This document shows, in pieces, positions 1 through 9,147 of a stretch of DNA of 64,000 nucleotides (position 1 is its first letter; each line of letters opens with the position of its first letter). The notes under the pieces are model-generated. The model ran no database searches. It was not told the DNA's origin and worked only from the letters and a program-made list of their open reading frames with translations. Position numbers and translations under genes: made by a program. Source of the stretch: Yonghaparkia sp. Root332. GTDB taxonomy: Bacteria; Actinomycetota; Actinomycetes; Actinomycetales; Microbacteriaceae. Location: positions 930,001 to 994,000 of the forward strand of contig NZ_LMCX01000002.1 of assembly GCF_001425665.1 (NCBI RefSeq). Reading direction: 5' to 3'.

Positions 1-1
1 C

Positions 2-640
2 GCGGTCGCCTCGGTCGTGACGCGCGTGCACGGGGAGGACCGGGAGTCCCTGCAGCGCTGGCTTGACGCGAACGGCGCGACCGCGCTCGCGAAGCAGGGA
101 ATGCGAGACCGTCGGGCGATCGAGCGGGCTCGAGCGATCCGGCTCTACGTGCGGACGACCACTGAGCCCTCGTCGATCCTCATGGTGCGGATGCTCGACG
201 ATCCCGATCCGCGCGTGCGGGGCGTCGCGGCTCTCGAGTGGGGCTCCACGGGGAGCACGGAGGCGATCGCGCCCGTGCTCGCGGCGGCGTGCCGCGCCGA
301 GCGCCGCCTGCCCCCCCTCGTCGCCTCGATCGCCATCATGCGCTGCCGGCTCCTCGATGTGGAATCGCTCCACGCGGCGTGGAGCACGCGCGACCCGGAC
401 GGACTCCGCGTGGCTCTCAGCACCGGGAGCGCCGCCGGGCTCGCGGGAGTGCAGTCGCACGCGATCACTGCGCTGACCCATGACGACCCCCTCGTGCGCA
501 TCGCCGCCGCTGACGCGCTGCGCCGGGTCGGCACCCGCCGATCGCTCGAGCCGCTCCGCGAGCGTCTGACGCTCGAGGCCAATCCCATCGCCCGCCGCCA
601 CGTCGACGAGGCGATACTCGCGCTCGGAGGCGGCGCGTGA
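2..640 (+). CDS. HEAT-repeat domain protein (5' end probably outside window)
   Basis: The frame is open to the left edge, and no ribosome binding site is visible before the first in-window GTG at 17, so the gene probably begins upstream. The product is helical, with two recognisable HEAT-like units: one around the motif MLDDPDPRVRGVAALEWG and a second near the C-terminus (DDPLVRIAAADALRRVG). HEAT repeats form protein-interaction scaffolds and imply no catalysis. Its TGA overlaps the GTG of the glycosyltransferase gene (GTGA at 637-640). This implies translational coupling and a role in the same process, possibly as a partner of the membrane glycosyltransferase; that role is inference. Confidence 0.7.
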   Translation, partial: AVASVVTRVHGEDRESLQRWLDANGATALAKQGMRDRRAIERARAIRLYVRTTTEPSSILMVRMLDDPDPRVRGVAALEWGSTGSTEAIAPVLAAACRAERRLPPLVASIAIMRCRLLDVESLHAAWSTRDPDGLRVALSTGSAAGLAGVQSHAITALTHDDPLVRIAAADALRRVGTRRSLEPLRERLTLEANPIARRHVDEAILALGGGA

Positions 641-2088
641 TCCCCGCCGAGCTCGCGGCGTGGCTCGCGGCGTCGCTCGTCGTCGTCACGATCGCCTTCG
701 GGATCTACTTCGCGCTGTACCAGCTGCTCTACGTGACGATCGTCATCCGCGCGATCGGGGCGATCGCCGACGAGCGGCGCTGGGCATCGGACGAGCTGCT
801 CTCCGGAACCTTCGCGAGCCCTCTGACCCCGGGCGTGAGCGTGCTCGTCCCAGCGCACAACGAGAGCGCCGGCTCGGTCGCGTGCGTCGAATCGCTGCTG
901 CGGCTGCAGTACCCGCAGGTGCAGATCATCGTCGTCGACGACGGATCGACGGACGGTACGTCGGAGGTGCTGCGCGCGGCCTTCCCGATGACGCCCACCG
1001 ACGAGGAGCCGATCAGCCCGGTGCCCGTGGGCGGCGTCATCGAGAGCATCCACCGCTTCGATCACCATGACGCGCTGCTGATCAGGAAGTCGTCCGTCGG
1101 GCGTCGCGCCGATGCCGTCAACGCGGCGCTGCAGTTCGCGCGGCACGAGCTCGTGTGCATGATCGACGGCGACTCGATCCTGTCGCCGACCGCTCTGCTG
1201 CGCGTCGTGCAGCCGTTCATCGACGACCCGACCGTCGTCGCCTCGGGCGGTATCGTGCGGCCCGCGAACGGCGCCGTCCTCATCGAGGCGGAGGTCGATC
1301 GCGTCGAGGTTCCGTCGCGGCTCATCGAGCGCATCCAGGTGCTCGAGTACCTGCGCGCCTTCCTCGTCGGGCGGGCCGGCTGGTCGGCGATCAAGGGGCT
1401 GCTCATCATCTCCGGGGCGTTCGGCGTCTTCCGCCGCGACACCCTCGTGCAGCTCGGCGGGCTCGACGCCGAGAGCCTCGCGGAGGACGCCGAGCTCGTC
1501 GTCGCCGCGCACCGCCACCACCGCACCGAGCGCGAGCCGTACCGCATCGTGTTCGTCGCCGACCCGGTGTGCTGGACGGAGGTGCCCGCGACGTGGTCGG
1601 CGGTGTCACGGCAGCGGAAGCGCTGGTCGCAGGGGCTCGGCGAGCTCCTGCGGGGCGCGCGCGACATGATGCTGCGGCCGCGGTACGGGGCGCTCGGCAT
1701 GGTGACCCTGCCGTACTTCTGGCTGTTCGAGCAGTGGGGCGCCCCGCTCGTCATCGTCGCGATGGTGCTCGCAGCGCTCTCGGGGGCTCTCGGGCTCATC
1801 CCGTGGATCGCCATCGGCCTCGCGCTCGTCGTCTCCTACTTCGTGGCCGTCGCGACCTCGCTCCTCGCGATCGCGATCGAACTGGGAGCGACGCCCGACT
1901 ACCGGACGGGCCGCTCGATGCGGCGACTGATCCTGACCGCGTTCCTGGAGCCGATCCTCTTCTACCTCCCGCACGCGCTGTGGCGGATGATCGGGCTCAT
2001 CCGGGCGATCCGCTCGACACCGTCCGAGTGGGGCGTCCAGCAGCGCTCCGGTTTCGTGCAGCGGGCGACTACCGGGCAGGCGGCGTAG
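637..2088 (+). CDS. Family 2 processive glycosyltransferase, membrane bound
   Basis: The 483-aa protein is a cellulose/hyaluronan/poly-GlcNAc synthase-like GT2 enzyme. It has an N-terminal membrane segment (about residues 5-35) and a GT-A domain with VVDDGSTDGTSEVL (near 105). It also has a DGD metal site (IDGDS, near 177), an acceptor-site ED (AEDAELV, near 281) and the processive-enzyme motif QRKRW (near 325). Three or four membrane helices follow (about 355-465). Such enzymes polymerise a nucleotide-sugar on the cytoplasmic face and export the chain. The polymer cannot be told from sequence. The GTG start overlaps the upstream stop, and the next two genes follow closely, so this is probably a four-gene operon. 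Confidence 0.85.
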   Translation: MIPAELAAWLAASLVVVTIAFGIYFALYQLLYVTIVIRAIGAIADERRWASDELLSGTFASPLTPGVSVLVPAHNESAGSVACVESLLRLQYPQVQIIVVDDGSTDGTSEVLRAAFPMTPTDEEPISPVPVGGVIESIHRFDHHDALLIRKSSVGRRADAVNAALQFARHELVCMIDGDSILSPTALLRVVQPFIDDPTVVASGGIVRPANGAVLIEAEVDRVEVPSRLIERIQVLEYLRAFLVGRAGWSAIKGLLIISGAFGVFRRDTLVQLGGLDAESLAEDAELVVAAHRHHRTEREPYRIVFVADPVCWTEVPATWSAVSRQRKRWSQGLGELLRGARDMMLRPRYGALGMVTLPYFWLFEQWGAPLVIVAMVLAALSGALGLIPWIAIGLALVVSYFVAVATSLLAIAIELGATPDYRTGRSMRRLILTAFLEPILFYLPHALWRMIGLIRAIRSTPSEWGVQQRSGFVQRATTGQAA

Positions 2089-2097
2089 CATCGCGTC

Positions 2098-2793
2098 GTG
2101 AGCGACGACGCATCGCGGGCGGATGCCCGGCCCGACACCGCGCAGGCGACCAGTCGCCCGGTCCCGACCCGGCCGCCTCGGCCGTTCTCGGTCATGCAGT
2201 CGCTCCTGCTCTCCGCGCTCATCGGGACGATCATCGGCGGCCTCGCCTTCCAGCTCGGGCTCGGCGACACCTCGTTCGACCGGCCCGGCCAGGTCGTCCT
2301 GCTGTTCATCGACGTCGCGCCGGTGCTGTGGTTCGCAGCGGCCCCGATCATCATGCACGCGCTTCGGTGGCGCGCGATCGATCAGCGTTTCCGCTGGCTG
2401 CTCGTGGCCGCCGTCGCTGCCGCCGCCCTGTCGATCGCGGCGCGCCTCCTCATCACCGGCGAGGGCGTGCCCGGCACGCTGCTCGATCCGTTCACGGCCG
2501 CGTTCGTCGTCTGGATCGCGGCGGCCCTCCAGTGGACCCGGACCCGGGTGAAGCGGCTGGCGGCGGGAACCGACCGCGGTATCACGGTCGTCGGCATGGC
2601 GCTCGGATTCGGCGTCGCCGCGGTCGGTCTCGCGCTCGGCACGCTGCGGCTCGTGCTCGTCGGGCCCGAGGTGCTGCCCGGCGCGGTGCCGGAGGCCTCG
2701 ACCGCCTCGCCCACGACCGCGCTGCTGATCGCTGCCACGTTCGCGATGATCGCCGGGCTGTTCTGGCTGACCGACCGCACGCGCAACCGGTGA
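2098..2793 (+). CDS. Polytopic membrane protein, function unknown
   Basis: The 231-aa protein has about six hydrophobic segments after a polar, Pro/Arg-rich N-terminus of about 30 residues. I do not recognise the family. The GTG start lies 9 bases after the glycosyltransferase stop, and the TGA overlaps the GTG of the FAD oxidase gene (2790-2793). It is therefore co-expressed with both neighbours and may be an accessory membrane component of the glycosyltransferase. Confidence 0.7.
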   Translation: MSDDASRADARPDTAQATSRPVPTRPPRPFSVMQSLLLSALIGTIIGGLAFQLGLGDTSFDRPGQVVLLFIDVAPVLWFAAAPIIMHALRWRAIDQRFRWLLVAAVAAAALSIAARLLITGEGVPGTLLDPFTAAFVVWIAAALQWTRTRVKRLAAGTDRGITVVGMALGFGVAAVGLALGTLRLVLVGPEVLPGAVPEASTASPTTALLIAATFAMIAGLFWLTDRTRNR

Positions 2794-4151
2794 GCGGGCA
2801 TCCGGCGCTGACGGCGCTGCGCGACGCACTCGGGGACGCGCTCTCGACCGAGCCGGCGGCGCTCGAGGCCGCGCGCGGCGACTACTCGGGGCTGCGGCGG
2901 AACGGCACCCCGCTCGCGGTCGTGCATGCGCGGACGATCGCCGACGTGCAGGCGGCGCTGCGCATCGCGACCGAGCATCGACTTCCTGTCGTGCCGCGCG
3001 GCGCCGGCACCGGCCTGACCGGCGGCGCGATGGGCGGCGAGGGAGAGCTCGTACTGTCGACCGCGCGCATGACGCGCGTCATCGAGGTGTCGCCGGCCGA
3101 CCAGCTCGCCGTCGTCGAGCCCGGCGTCATCAACGCGGAGCTCAACGCCGCGCTCGAGCCGACCGGCCTCTTCTTCGCCCCCGACCCCGCGAGCCGCGCG
3201 ATCTCGACGATCGGCGGGAACATCGCGACGAACGCCGGCGGGCTGCTGTGCGCGAAGTACGGGGTGACCCGGGAGGCGGTGCTGGGCCTGAAGGTCGTCC
3301 TCGCCGACGGCACCCTCCTCGAGCTCGGCCACCGCACGGTCAAGGGTGTCACGGGGCTCGACCTGACAGCGCTCGTCATCGGCTCGGAGGGCACGCTCGG
3401 AGTGGTCGTCGAGGCGACCGTGCGGCTCATGCCGCTCCCGGCGGGATCGCCGGCGACCATCGGTGCGTACTTCCCGTCCGTCGTCGACGCGGCCGCCGCA
3501 TCCGCCGCCATCACGGCCGCCCACCTGCGCCCCGCGGTCATGGAGCTCATCGACGAGGTCGCGCTCGCGCGGATCCTCGCCCACCTGGGCCTGCCGGAGC
3601 GCGCCCCCGGCAGCGCCTACCTGCTCGTGCAGACCGACGGATCCGCGGCCATCGCCGAGGCCGAGGAGGCGCTCGCGATCATCCGGGCCCACGACGGCGC
3701 CGCGGCCCTCACCGCCGACCCCGACGAGGGCGAGCGGATGCTCGCGGTGCGCCGCGCGTTCCACCCGGCCATGGCGGCCTCCGCGAACGTGCTCATCGAG
3801 GACGTCGCCGTGCCGCGCAGCGCGCTGCCCGAGATGCTCGCGGCGATCCGCGAGATCGGGGCGCGGCACGACCTGGAGATCCCGACCGTCGCGCACGCGG
3901 GCGACGGCAACCTGCACCCCAACTTCCTCTTCGCGGGCGACGAGGTGCCGCCGCGGGTGTGGGAGGCGGCGGGCGAGCTGTTCCGCACGGCCATGAGCCT
4001 CGGCGGCACCCTCACGGGCGAGCACGGCGTCGGAACCCTCAAGCGGCAGTGGCTCGAGGAGGAGCTCGGCGCGCCGCAGCTCGACCTGCAGCGGCGCATC
4101 AAGGCCGTCTTCGACCCGCTCGGGATCATGAACCCCGGGAAGGTCTTCTAG
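2790..4151 (+). CDS. FAD-linked oxidase (GlcD / D-lactate dehydrogenase family)
   Basis: The 453-aa flavoprotein probably oxidises a 2-hydroxy acid such as glycolate or D-lactate. The N-terminal FAD-binding type 4 (PCMH) domain carries PRGAGTGLTGG (near 70) and NIATNAGGLLCAKYG. The C-terminal FAD-oxidase domain has HAGDGNLHPNF (near 368), TGEHGVG (near 407) and the usual ending DPLGIMNPGKVF. The length matches GlcD-type single subunits (450-480 aa). The GTG at 2790 was chosen because it overlaps the upstream stop and starts just before conserved sequence; a longer reading frame upstream is a shadow of the preceding genes. The exact substrate is not determinable. Confidence 0.88.
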   Translation: MSGHPALTALRDALGDALSTEPAALEAARGDYSGLRRNGTPLAVVHARTIADVQAALRIATEHRLPVVPRGAGTGLTGGAMGGEGELVLSTARMTRVIEVSPADQLAVVEPGVINAELNAALEPTGLFFAPDPASRAISTIGGNIATNAGGLLCAKYGVTREAVLGLKVVLADGTLLELGHRTVKGVTGLDLTALVIGSEGTLGVVVEATVRLMPLPAGSPATIGAYFPSVVDAAAASAAITAAHLRPAVMELIDEVALARILAHLGLPERAPGSAYLLVQTDGSAAIAEAEEALAIIRAHDGAAALTADPDEGERMLAVRRAFHPAMAASANVLIEDVAVPRSALPEMLAAIREIGARHDLEIPTVAHAGDGNLHPNFLFAGDEVPPRVWEAAGELFRTAMSLGGTLTGEHGVGTLKRQWLEEELGAPQLDLQRRIKAVFDPLGIMNPGKVF

Positions 4152-4166
4152 GGGCTCTTCAGGCCC

Positions 4167-4892
4167 TCAGCGCGGCGTCCGCGCGACGTACACGCCGTTC
4201 TGCGAGGTGCCGCCCGTGACGGGGTTCGCGAACGGCACGATGTGCCCCTGCACCTCGACGAAGACCTCGGCGAGCGTGCCGAGGAAGCCCGCCTCGGGCA
4301 CCTCGTCGCTCCACAGCGCGAAGACGCCTCCGGGCGCGAGATGCCGCACCATGCGGCGCAGCCCGTCGACCGTGTACAGGTCGCGGTGCGACTCGGCGAG
4401 CGGGAAGCTCGGCGTGTGGTCGACATCGAGCAGGATCGCGTGGAAGACCGCGGGCAGGTCGGGCACCGCGCCCGGCTCGCCGCGCATGAGGGCGAAGAAG
4501 TCGACGTGGGCGAGGCGCGTGCGGGTGTCGTCGACGAGCTCGGCCGAGACGGGGAGCAGCTGACGGCTGTGCCAGTGGATGACCTCGGGCAGTGCATCCA
4601 CGACGCTCAGCGACCGCACCCGCCGATCGCGCAGGGCGGCGACGGCGGTGTAGCCGAGACCGAGCCCGCCGACCAGGACGTCCCACTCGTCGCCGGCGAG
4701 GGGGGCGTCGATCGCCGCGAGGCCGAGGTCGGCGAGGGCCTCCTCTGCAACGGTGAACAGGCTCGACATGAGGTACTCGTCGCCGAGCTTCACCTCGAAC
4801 ACCTCCGCGTCGGCGGCCGGCTCGAACCGGCGGCGCAGCGTGAGCTCGCCCATGGGCGTCTGCTCGAAAGCGAGCTCCTCGAAGTTCTGCAC
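4167..4892 (-). CDS. Spermidine-synthase-like Rossmann protein
   Basis: The 241-aa protein has the SAM/decarboxylated-SAM-binding fold of spermidine synthases: a glycine-rich loop VGGLGLGYTAVAAL (about 74-87), an acidic strand end (VDALPEVI) and ILLDVDHTP. It lacks the N-terminal beta-hairpin domain of true spermidine synthases. Members of this actinobacterial group are annotated as spermidine synthase-like or methyltransferase-like, with no established reaction. It is convergent with the FAD oxidase gene, with a 15-base gap. Aminopropyltransferase activity should not be assumed. Confidence 0.7.
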   Translation of the reverse strand: MQNFEELAFEQTPMGELTLRRRFEPAADAEVFEVKLGDEYLMSSLFTVAEEALADLGLAAIDAPLAGDEWDVLVGGLGLGYTAVAALRDRRVRSLSVVDALPEVIHWHSRQLLPVSAELVDDTRTRLAHVDFFALMRGEPGAVPDLPAVFHAILLDVDHTPSFPLAESHRDLYTVDGLRRMVRHLAPGGVFALWSDEVPEAGFLGTLAEVFVEVQGHIVPFANPVTGGTSQNGVYVARTPR

Positions 4893-4937
4893 GCCCGTCT
4901 CCCGTCGCGAGCGCGGGACAGACCGCGCTCCGGGGCC

Positions 4938-5453
4938 TCAGCCTAGGCGGCGCAGGCCGGCGGCGAGGTCATGCCCCCACCGGCGGGCGCGATCGAGCTC
5001 GCCCTCCTCCAGCGGACCGGAGGAGTCGCGCACCCAGAAGCTCTCGGGGTCGTGGTCGACCGCGAAGCCCTCGCGGCGGACGAGCCGCACCGCGGCACGG
5101 GCCGCCGACCCCGGGAAGCGCCGCGCGGCCAGGACCCGCGTGTCGAAGGTCGCGATGCGCGAGTGCTGGTGGTGATCGACGAGGGCCTGGAGGTACTCGC
5201 GCAGGCCGATCGCCGCGGACCCCGTCGTCGATCCCTGCCTCACGGCGCTGAGCCGGCTCGACTCGCGCGACATCGAGAAGGCGTGGGTGGGACCGCCCGC
5301 GACGAGGAGCTCGACGCCGTCGAGCGTCGTGGGAGCATCCATCACGCTCGCGACGCGCACGGCCGGGCCCTCGTCCTCGATGCCCGCCGCGATCGAGCGG
5401 GCGATCTGCTCGGTGTTGCCCCAGTGCGATTCGAAGACCACGAGCACCGTCAT
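4938..5453 (-). CDS. Flavodoxin family protein
   Basis: The 171-aa protein begins with a flavodoxin FMN phosphate-binding loop (FESHWGNTEQIARSIA, about 8-23), followed by the strand and loop VAGGPTHAFSMSR that holds the isoalloxazine in this fold. The length is that of a short-chain flavodoxin or NADPH-dependent FMN reductase-like protein. It probably binds FMN and acts as an electron carrier or quinone/FMN reductase. It is divergent from the EI24 gene over an 81-base gap. No redox partner is adjacent. Confidence 0.78.
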   Translation of the reverse strand: MTVLVVFESHWGNTEQIARSIAAGIEDEGPAVRVASVMDAPTTLDGVELLVAGGPTHAFSMSRESSRLSAVRQGSTTGSAAIGLREYLQALVDHHQHSRIATFDTRVLAARRFPGSAARAAVRLVRREGFAVDHDPESFWVRDSSGPLEEGELDRARRWGHDLAAGLRRLG

Positions 5454-5534
5454 GGCGCCGAGCGTACGCGGGGCGGGGCGCGCGGGTCAGGGGCGAAAGT
5501 CCCGGGTGCGAGGGCCGCTCACTAGGGTGGTCGC

Positions 5535-6404
5535 GTGATCCGCCGCCGTGATGCCGCGCCCCGGAGGCCCGGCTCGTCCCGCCCCGCGCGCCTCGGCATC
5601 GCGGGCGAGCTGCTCGCGGGGGCCGGCCTGCTGTGGCGCGGCTTCGGGATGTGGCGGCGCCGCCCGGGAGTCATGGCTCTCGGCATGGTGCCTGCCGCGA
5701 TCGTGGCCGCCGTCGTCATCGCCCTCGTCATCGCCCTCACCGCGAACGTCGCCGGCATCGGCGCCTGGCTCACCCCGTTCGCGGAGTCGTGGGGCGAGAA
5801 CGAGCGCGAGCTCGTGCGCGGCGCCGCCGGCACGCTCGTCGTCGTGGGGCTGCTGGTGCTGGCGCTCTCCACGTTCACGACCCTGACCCTGCTCGTCGGC
5901 GATCCGTTCTACGAGCGCATCTGGCGCCGCGCGGAGGCCGACCTCGGCGCGCACTCCCCCGCCCCGTTCGGCTTCTGGCGGTCGGTCGGCGACGCGATCC
6001 TGCTCGTGCTGCGCGCGATCGGGTACGGGCTCACGACCCTCGCGGTCGGCCTCATCCCGGTCGTCGGCGCGGTCGCCGGCCCCGTCGTGGGCGCTCTCCT
6101 CGGCGGGCATCTGATCGCGCGCGAGCTCACGCAGCGTCCGTTCCAGGCCAGAGGCATGGGGCGGGATGCCCGGCGCGAGCTCCTGCGCGGGTCGCGCGCC
6201 CGCGAGCTCGGGTTCGGGGTCATGACGCAGCTGACGTTCCTGATCCCGGGCGGCGCGATCATCGTCATGCCCGCGGCGGTCGTGGGCTCGACGCTGCTCG
6301 CGCGGGAGCTGATGGAGCGAGCCGGGACGCGGGACGGAGCGCTGGAGACGCGGAACGGCCGGGCGCAGGATGCCGCGCCCGGCCGTTCCCCCGCAGCCGA
6401 CTAG
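5535..6404 (+). CDS. EI24 domain (CysZ-like) integral membrane protein
   Basis: The 289-aa protein has several hydrophobic segments: about 50-75, 95-125, a paired stretch at 160-200 and a last one at 230-255. The motif GDPFYERIWRRAEADLG after the second helix is typical of the EI24/CysZ family. CysZ is a sulfate permease in proteobacteria, but actinobacterial EI24 proteins have no demonstrated substrate. The start is a GTG. The TAG stop shares the palindromic CTAG with the stop of the convergent dehydrogenase gene (6401-6404). Confidence 0.75.
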   Translation: MIRRRDAAPRRPGSSRPARLGIAGELLAGAGLLWRGFGMWRRRPGVMALGMVPAAIVAAVVIALVIALTANVAGIGAWLTPFAESWGENERELVRGAAGTLVVVGLLVLALSTFTTLTLLVGDPFYERIWRRAEADLGAHSPAPFGFWRSVGDAILLVLRAIGYGLTTLAVGLIPVVGAVAGPVVGALLGGHLIARELTQRPFQARGMGRDARRELLRGSRARELGFGVMTQLTFLIPGGAIIVMPAAVVGSTLLARELMERAGTRDGALETRNGRAQDAAPGRSPAAD

Positions 6405-7771
6405 GCGATGCGGATCATCTTCTTGTTGACGAACTCGTCGATGCCGAGCGTGCCGAGCTCGCGGCCGGAGCCCGAGTTCTTGATGCCGCCGAAGGGCAGC
6501 TCGGGGCTGTCGGCGAGCACGCAGTTGACGTAGACCATGCCCGCGTCGATCTGGTCGGCGACGCGCGCTGCCTGCTCGGTGTCGGTCGTGAACAGGTACG
6601 AGCCGAGGCCGAACGGCGTGTCGTTGGCGAGCTGGATCGCCTCCTCCTCGTTCGCGACCTTGAACACCTGCGCGACGGGGCCGAAGAACTCCTCGTAGAA
6701 GGCCGGGTTGCCGGGCTTCACGTTCGCGAGCACGGTCGCGGAGAAGAACGTGCCTTCGCGCGTGCCGCCGGTGAGCACCTGCGCGCCGCCCTCGACGGCC
6801 TTCGTCACCTGACCCTCGAGGTTCTCGGCGGCGGCGGCCGACGACAGCGGGCCGTATGCGGCCTCGCCCGCCATGGGGTCGCCGGGGCCGACCTCGTCCA
6901 TCTTCGCGACGAACCTCTCGAGGAACGCGTCGTAGAGGTCCTCGACGACGATGAAGCGCTTGGCGCCGTTGCACGACTGGCCGCTGTTGTCGACGCGCGC
7001 GTTGACGGCCATCTCGACCGTCGCATCCAGGTCGTCGGTCGAGAGCAGGATGAAGGGGTCGCTGCCGCCGAGCTCGAGCACGACCTTCTTGAGGTGGCGG
7101 CCGGCCTGCTCGGCGACGGCCGCGCCGGCGCGCTCCGAGCCGGTGAGCGAGACGCCCGCGACGCGGGGGTCGGCGATGATCGTGCCGATCTGGTCGTTGG
7201 TCGCGTAGACGTTGACGTAGGCGCCCTCGGGGAACCCGGCGTCGAGGAAGATCCTCTGGATCGCCTCGGCGGACGCGGGGCACTGCGCGGCGTGCTTGAG
7301 GATGATCGTGTTGCCGAGGATCATGTTCGGGCCGGCGAAGCGGGCGACCTGGTAGTACGGGAAGTTCCACGGCATGATGCCGAGCAGCACGCCGAGGGCG
7401 CTCTTGCGGATGAACGCCGAGCCCTCGCTGCCCTCGGCCAGGTCGACCGGCTCGTCAGCGAGCAGGGCGGGGCCGTTGTCGGCGTAGTACTGGTAGATGT
7501 CGGCCGAGAAGTCGACCTCGCCGAGGGCGTCGCCGATGGGCTTGCCCATCTCGCGCACGATGATCTCGGCGAGCTCCTGGCGGCGCTCGCGGTGCAGCTC
7601 GGCCACGCGCGTGACGAGGGCGGCGCGCTCCTCGCGGGTGGTCGTCCGCGCCCAGCCCCGCGCGGCGGCGTGGGCGGCGTCGATGGCGGCGGAGATCTCG
7701 GCGTCGGTCGCGGTCGCGTACTCCTTGACCGTCTCACCCGTGGCCGGGTTGATCACTGCGTACTTGCTCAT
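6401..7771 (-). CDS. NAD(P)-dependent succinate/glutarate-semialdehyde dehydrogenase
   Basis: The 456-aa aldehyde dehydrogenase oxidises a C4 or C5 semialdehyde to the dicarboxylate. It has the PWNFP cofactor-loop motif (GIMPWNFPYYQ), the general-base Glu in LELGGSDPF and the catalytic Cys in GQSCNGAKRF. GGIKNSGSGRELG stands near the C-terminus. The ATG at 7771 was chosen because AAGGAG lies a few bases upstream and the protein then starts with the family-typical MSKYAVINPATGE. Its neighbours are a class III CoA-transferase and a glutaryl-CoA-dehydrogenase-type enzyme, which favours glutarate semialdehyde as an alternative to succinate semialdehyde (inference). Confidence 0.9.
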   Translation of the reverse strand: MSKYAVINPATGETVKEYATATDAEISAAIDAAHAAARGWARTTTREERAALVTRVAELHRERRQELAEIIVREMGKPIGDALGEVDFSADIYQYYADNGPALLADEPVDLAEGSEGSAFIRKSALGVLLGIMPWNFPYYQVARFAGPNMILGNTIILKHAAQCPASAEAIQRIFLDAGFPEGAYVNVYATNDQIGTIIADPRVAGVSLTGSERAGAAVAEQAGRHLKKVVLELGGSDPFILLSTDDLDATVEMAVNARVDNSGQSCNGAKRFIVVEDLYDAFLERFVAKMDEVGPGDPMAGEAAYGPLSSAAAAENLEGQVTKAVEGGAQVLTGGTREGTFFSATVLANVKPGNPAFYEEFFGPVAQVFKVANEEEAIQLANDTPFGLGSYLFTTDTEQAARVADQIDAGMVYVNCVLADSPELPFGGIKNSGSGRELGTLGIDEFVNKKMIRIA

Positions 7772-7934
7772 GAGGCTCCTTGGGAATCGCGGTGCACGCA
7801 TCCGCCCGGGTGAGGTCGGCAGCGTTGCACACCTCCCCCCACCCTATGAGTCGGCAGGCTGCGCGCGGCACTCCCCCTCGGCGGATTCTCGGAGCCGTCT
7901 CGCCGGTGTGTACAGCGGCGGCTCGGGGCGCGCG

Positions 7935-9080
7935 TCAGTCGGCGGCCGAGGCGAGCCACGCGCGCACGGCGTCGCCGTGCTCGTCGAGAGCGGGAGGCGG
8001 CGTCGGCGCGGCGGGCGTGAAGCCCGAGTACCGAAGGGGGTGCGCGAGCTGGGGCGGATGCTCCGGCCCCACGTCGACGGTCGGCTCGAGCCCGAGCCGC
8101 CGCGCGAGGGCGAGCGCCTCGTCGATGCCGTTCACGGTGCCCGCGGGCACCCCGGCCCCGAGCATCCGCGTCGCCCAGGAGCCCGCGTCGTCGACCGCCA
8201 GCAGTCCTTCGAGCGCGGCCTGGAGGGCGTCCCGGTGCTCGACCCGCGCGGGGTTGGTCGCGAAGCGCGGGTCGCGCGCGAGCGCGGGATGCCCCAGCAC
8301 GCCGCAGAGCGCCGCGAACTGCGCGTCGTTGCCCACCGCGACGGCGAGGAGCGCATCGCGGCACCGCAGCGTCTCGTACGGCGCGATCGAGGGGTGGCGG
8401 TTCCCGAGTGCGCGCGGGGCGGCTCCGGTCGCGAGGTACGAGGCGGCCTGGTTGGCGAGCGAGGCGATGAGGCTGGAGAGGAGCGCGACCTCGACGTGCT
8501 GCCCGACCCCGGTCCGCTCGCGGTGAAGCAGCGCGGCGAGCACGCCCATCGCGGCGTGGTTCGCGGCGAGCAGGTCGACCATCGCGACGCCGACCTTGCG
8601 CGGCTCGCCTCCGGCGTCGCCCGTGATGCTCATGAGTCCGCCGACCGCCTGGACGAGGAAGTCGTAGCCCGGCATCGTCGCGCCCTCACCGGTCGATCCG
8701 AAGCCGGTGATCGAGCAGTAGACGGCGCGCGGGTTGCGCTCGAGCACGCTCGCGGCGTCGAGGCCGAAGCGCTCGAGAGCGCCGGTGCGGTAGTTCTCGA
8801 GCACGACGTCGGCCCGATCGGCGAGCGTGCGGGCGAGCGCGAGGTCGCTCGGGTCGGAGAAGTCGAGGGCCACCGACTCCTTCGACCGGTTGGCGGCCTC
8901 GAAGTAGGCGCTCGAGGAGCCGGCCCACGGCGGACCCCACGCCCGGGTCTCGTCTCCCGCGCCCGGACGCTCGACCTTGATCACGCGCGCGCCGAGGTCG
9001 GCGAGCAGCACGGCGGAGGTCGGGCCGGCGAGCACGCGGCTGAAGTCGGCCACGAGCATCCCGTCGAGGGGGCGGATCAT
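7935..9080 (-). CDS. Class III (CaiB/BaiF) CoA-transferase
   Basis: The 381-aa protein is a family III CoA-transferase. It has the N-terminal Rossmann-like signature (ADFSRVLAGP, LGARVIKVERPGAGDETR) and the catalytic-Asp context PGYDFLVQAVGGLMSITG, equivalent to Asp169 of formyl-CoA transferase. These enzymes move CoA between carboxylic acids through acyl-aspartyl intermediates. The start ATG at 9080 directly precedes the conserved MIRPLDGMLVADFSR. It is divergent from the acyl-CoA dehydrogenase gene over 67 bases, probably sharing a promoter region. In animals and some bacteria a relative of this family activates glutarate, so glutarate is a reasonable substrate here. Confidence 0.85.
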   Translation of the reverse strand: MIRPLDGMLVADFSRVLAGPTSAVLLADLGARVIKVERPGAGDETRAWGPPWAGSSSAYFEAANRSKESVALDFSDPSDLALARTLADRADVVLENYRTGALERFGLDAASVLERNPRAVYCSITGFGSTGEGATMPGYDFLVQAVGGLMSITGDAGGEPRKVGVAMVDLLAANHAAMGVLAALLHRERTGVGQHVEVALLSSLIASLANQAASYLATGAAPRALGNRHPSIAPYETLRCRDALLAVAVGNDAQFAALCGVLGHPALARDPRFATNPARVEHRDALQAALEGLLAVDDAGSWATRMLGAGVPAGTVNGIDEALALARRLGLEPTVDVGPEHPPQLAHPLRYSGFTPAAPTPPPALDEHGDAVRAWLASAAD

Positions 9081-9147
9081 GCCGCAACTGTACAGGTGGA
9101 CAAATCGCGCGTCACGGGCCAGCATGAGGATGACCGGAAGGACCGTC

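Noticed and set aside
1155-4151. A 998-codon open frame across the glycosyltransferase, membrane protein and oxidase genes
   Set aside because: Only its last 453 codons (from 2790) encode a recognisable protein; the rest is the Arg-rich shadow of the overlapping genes in another frame.
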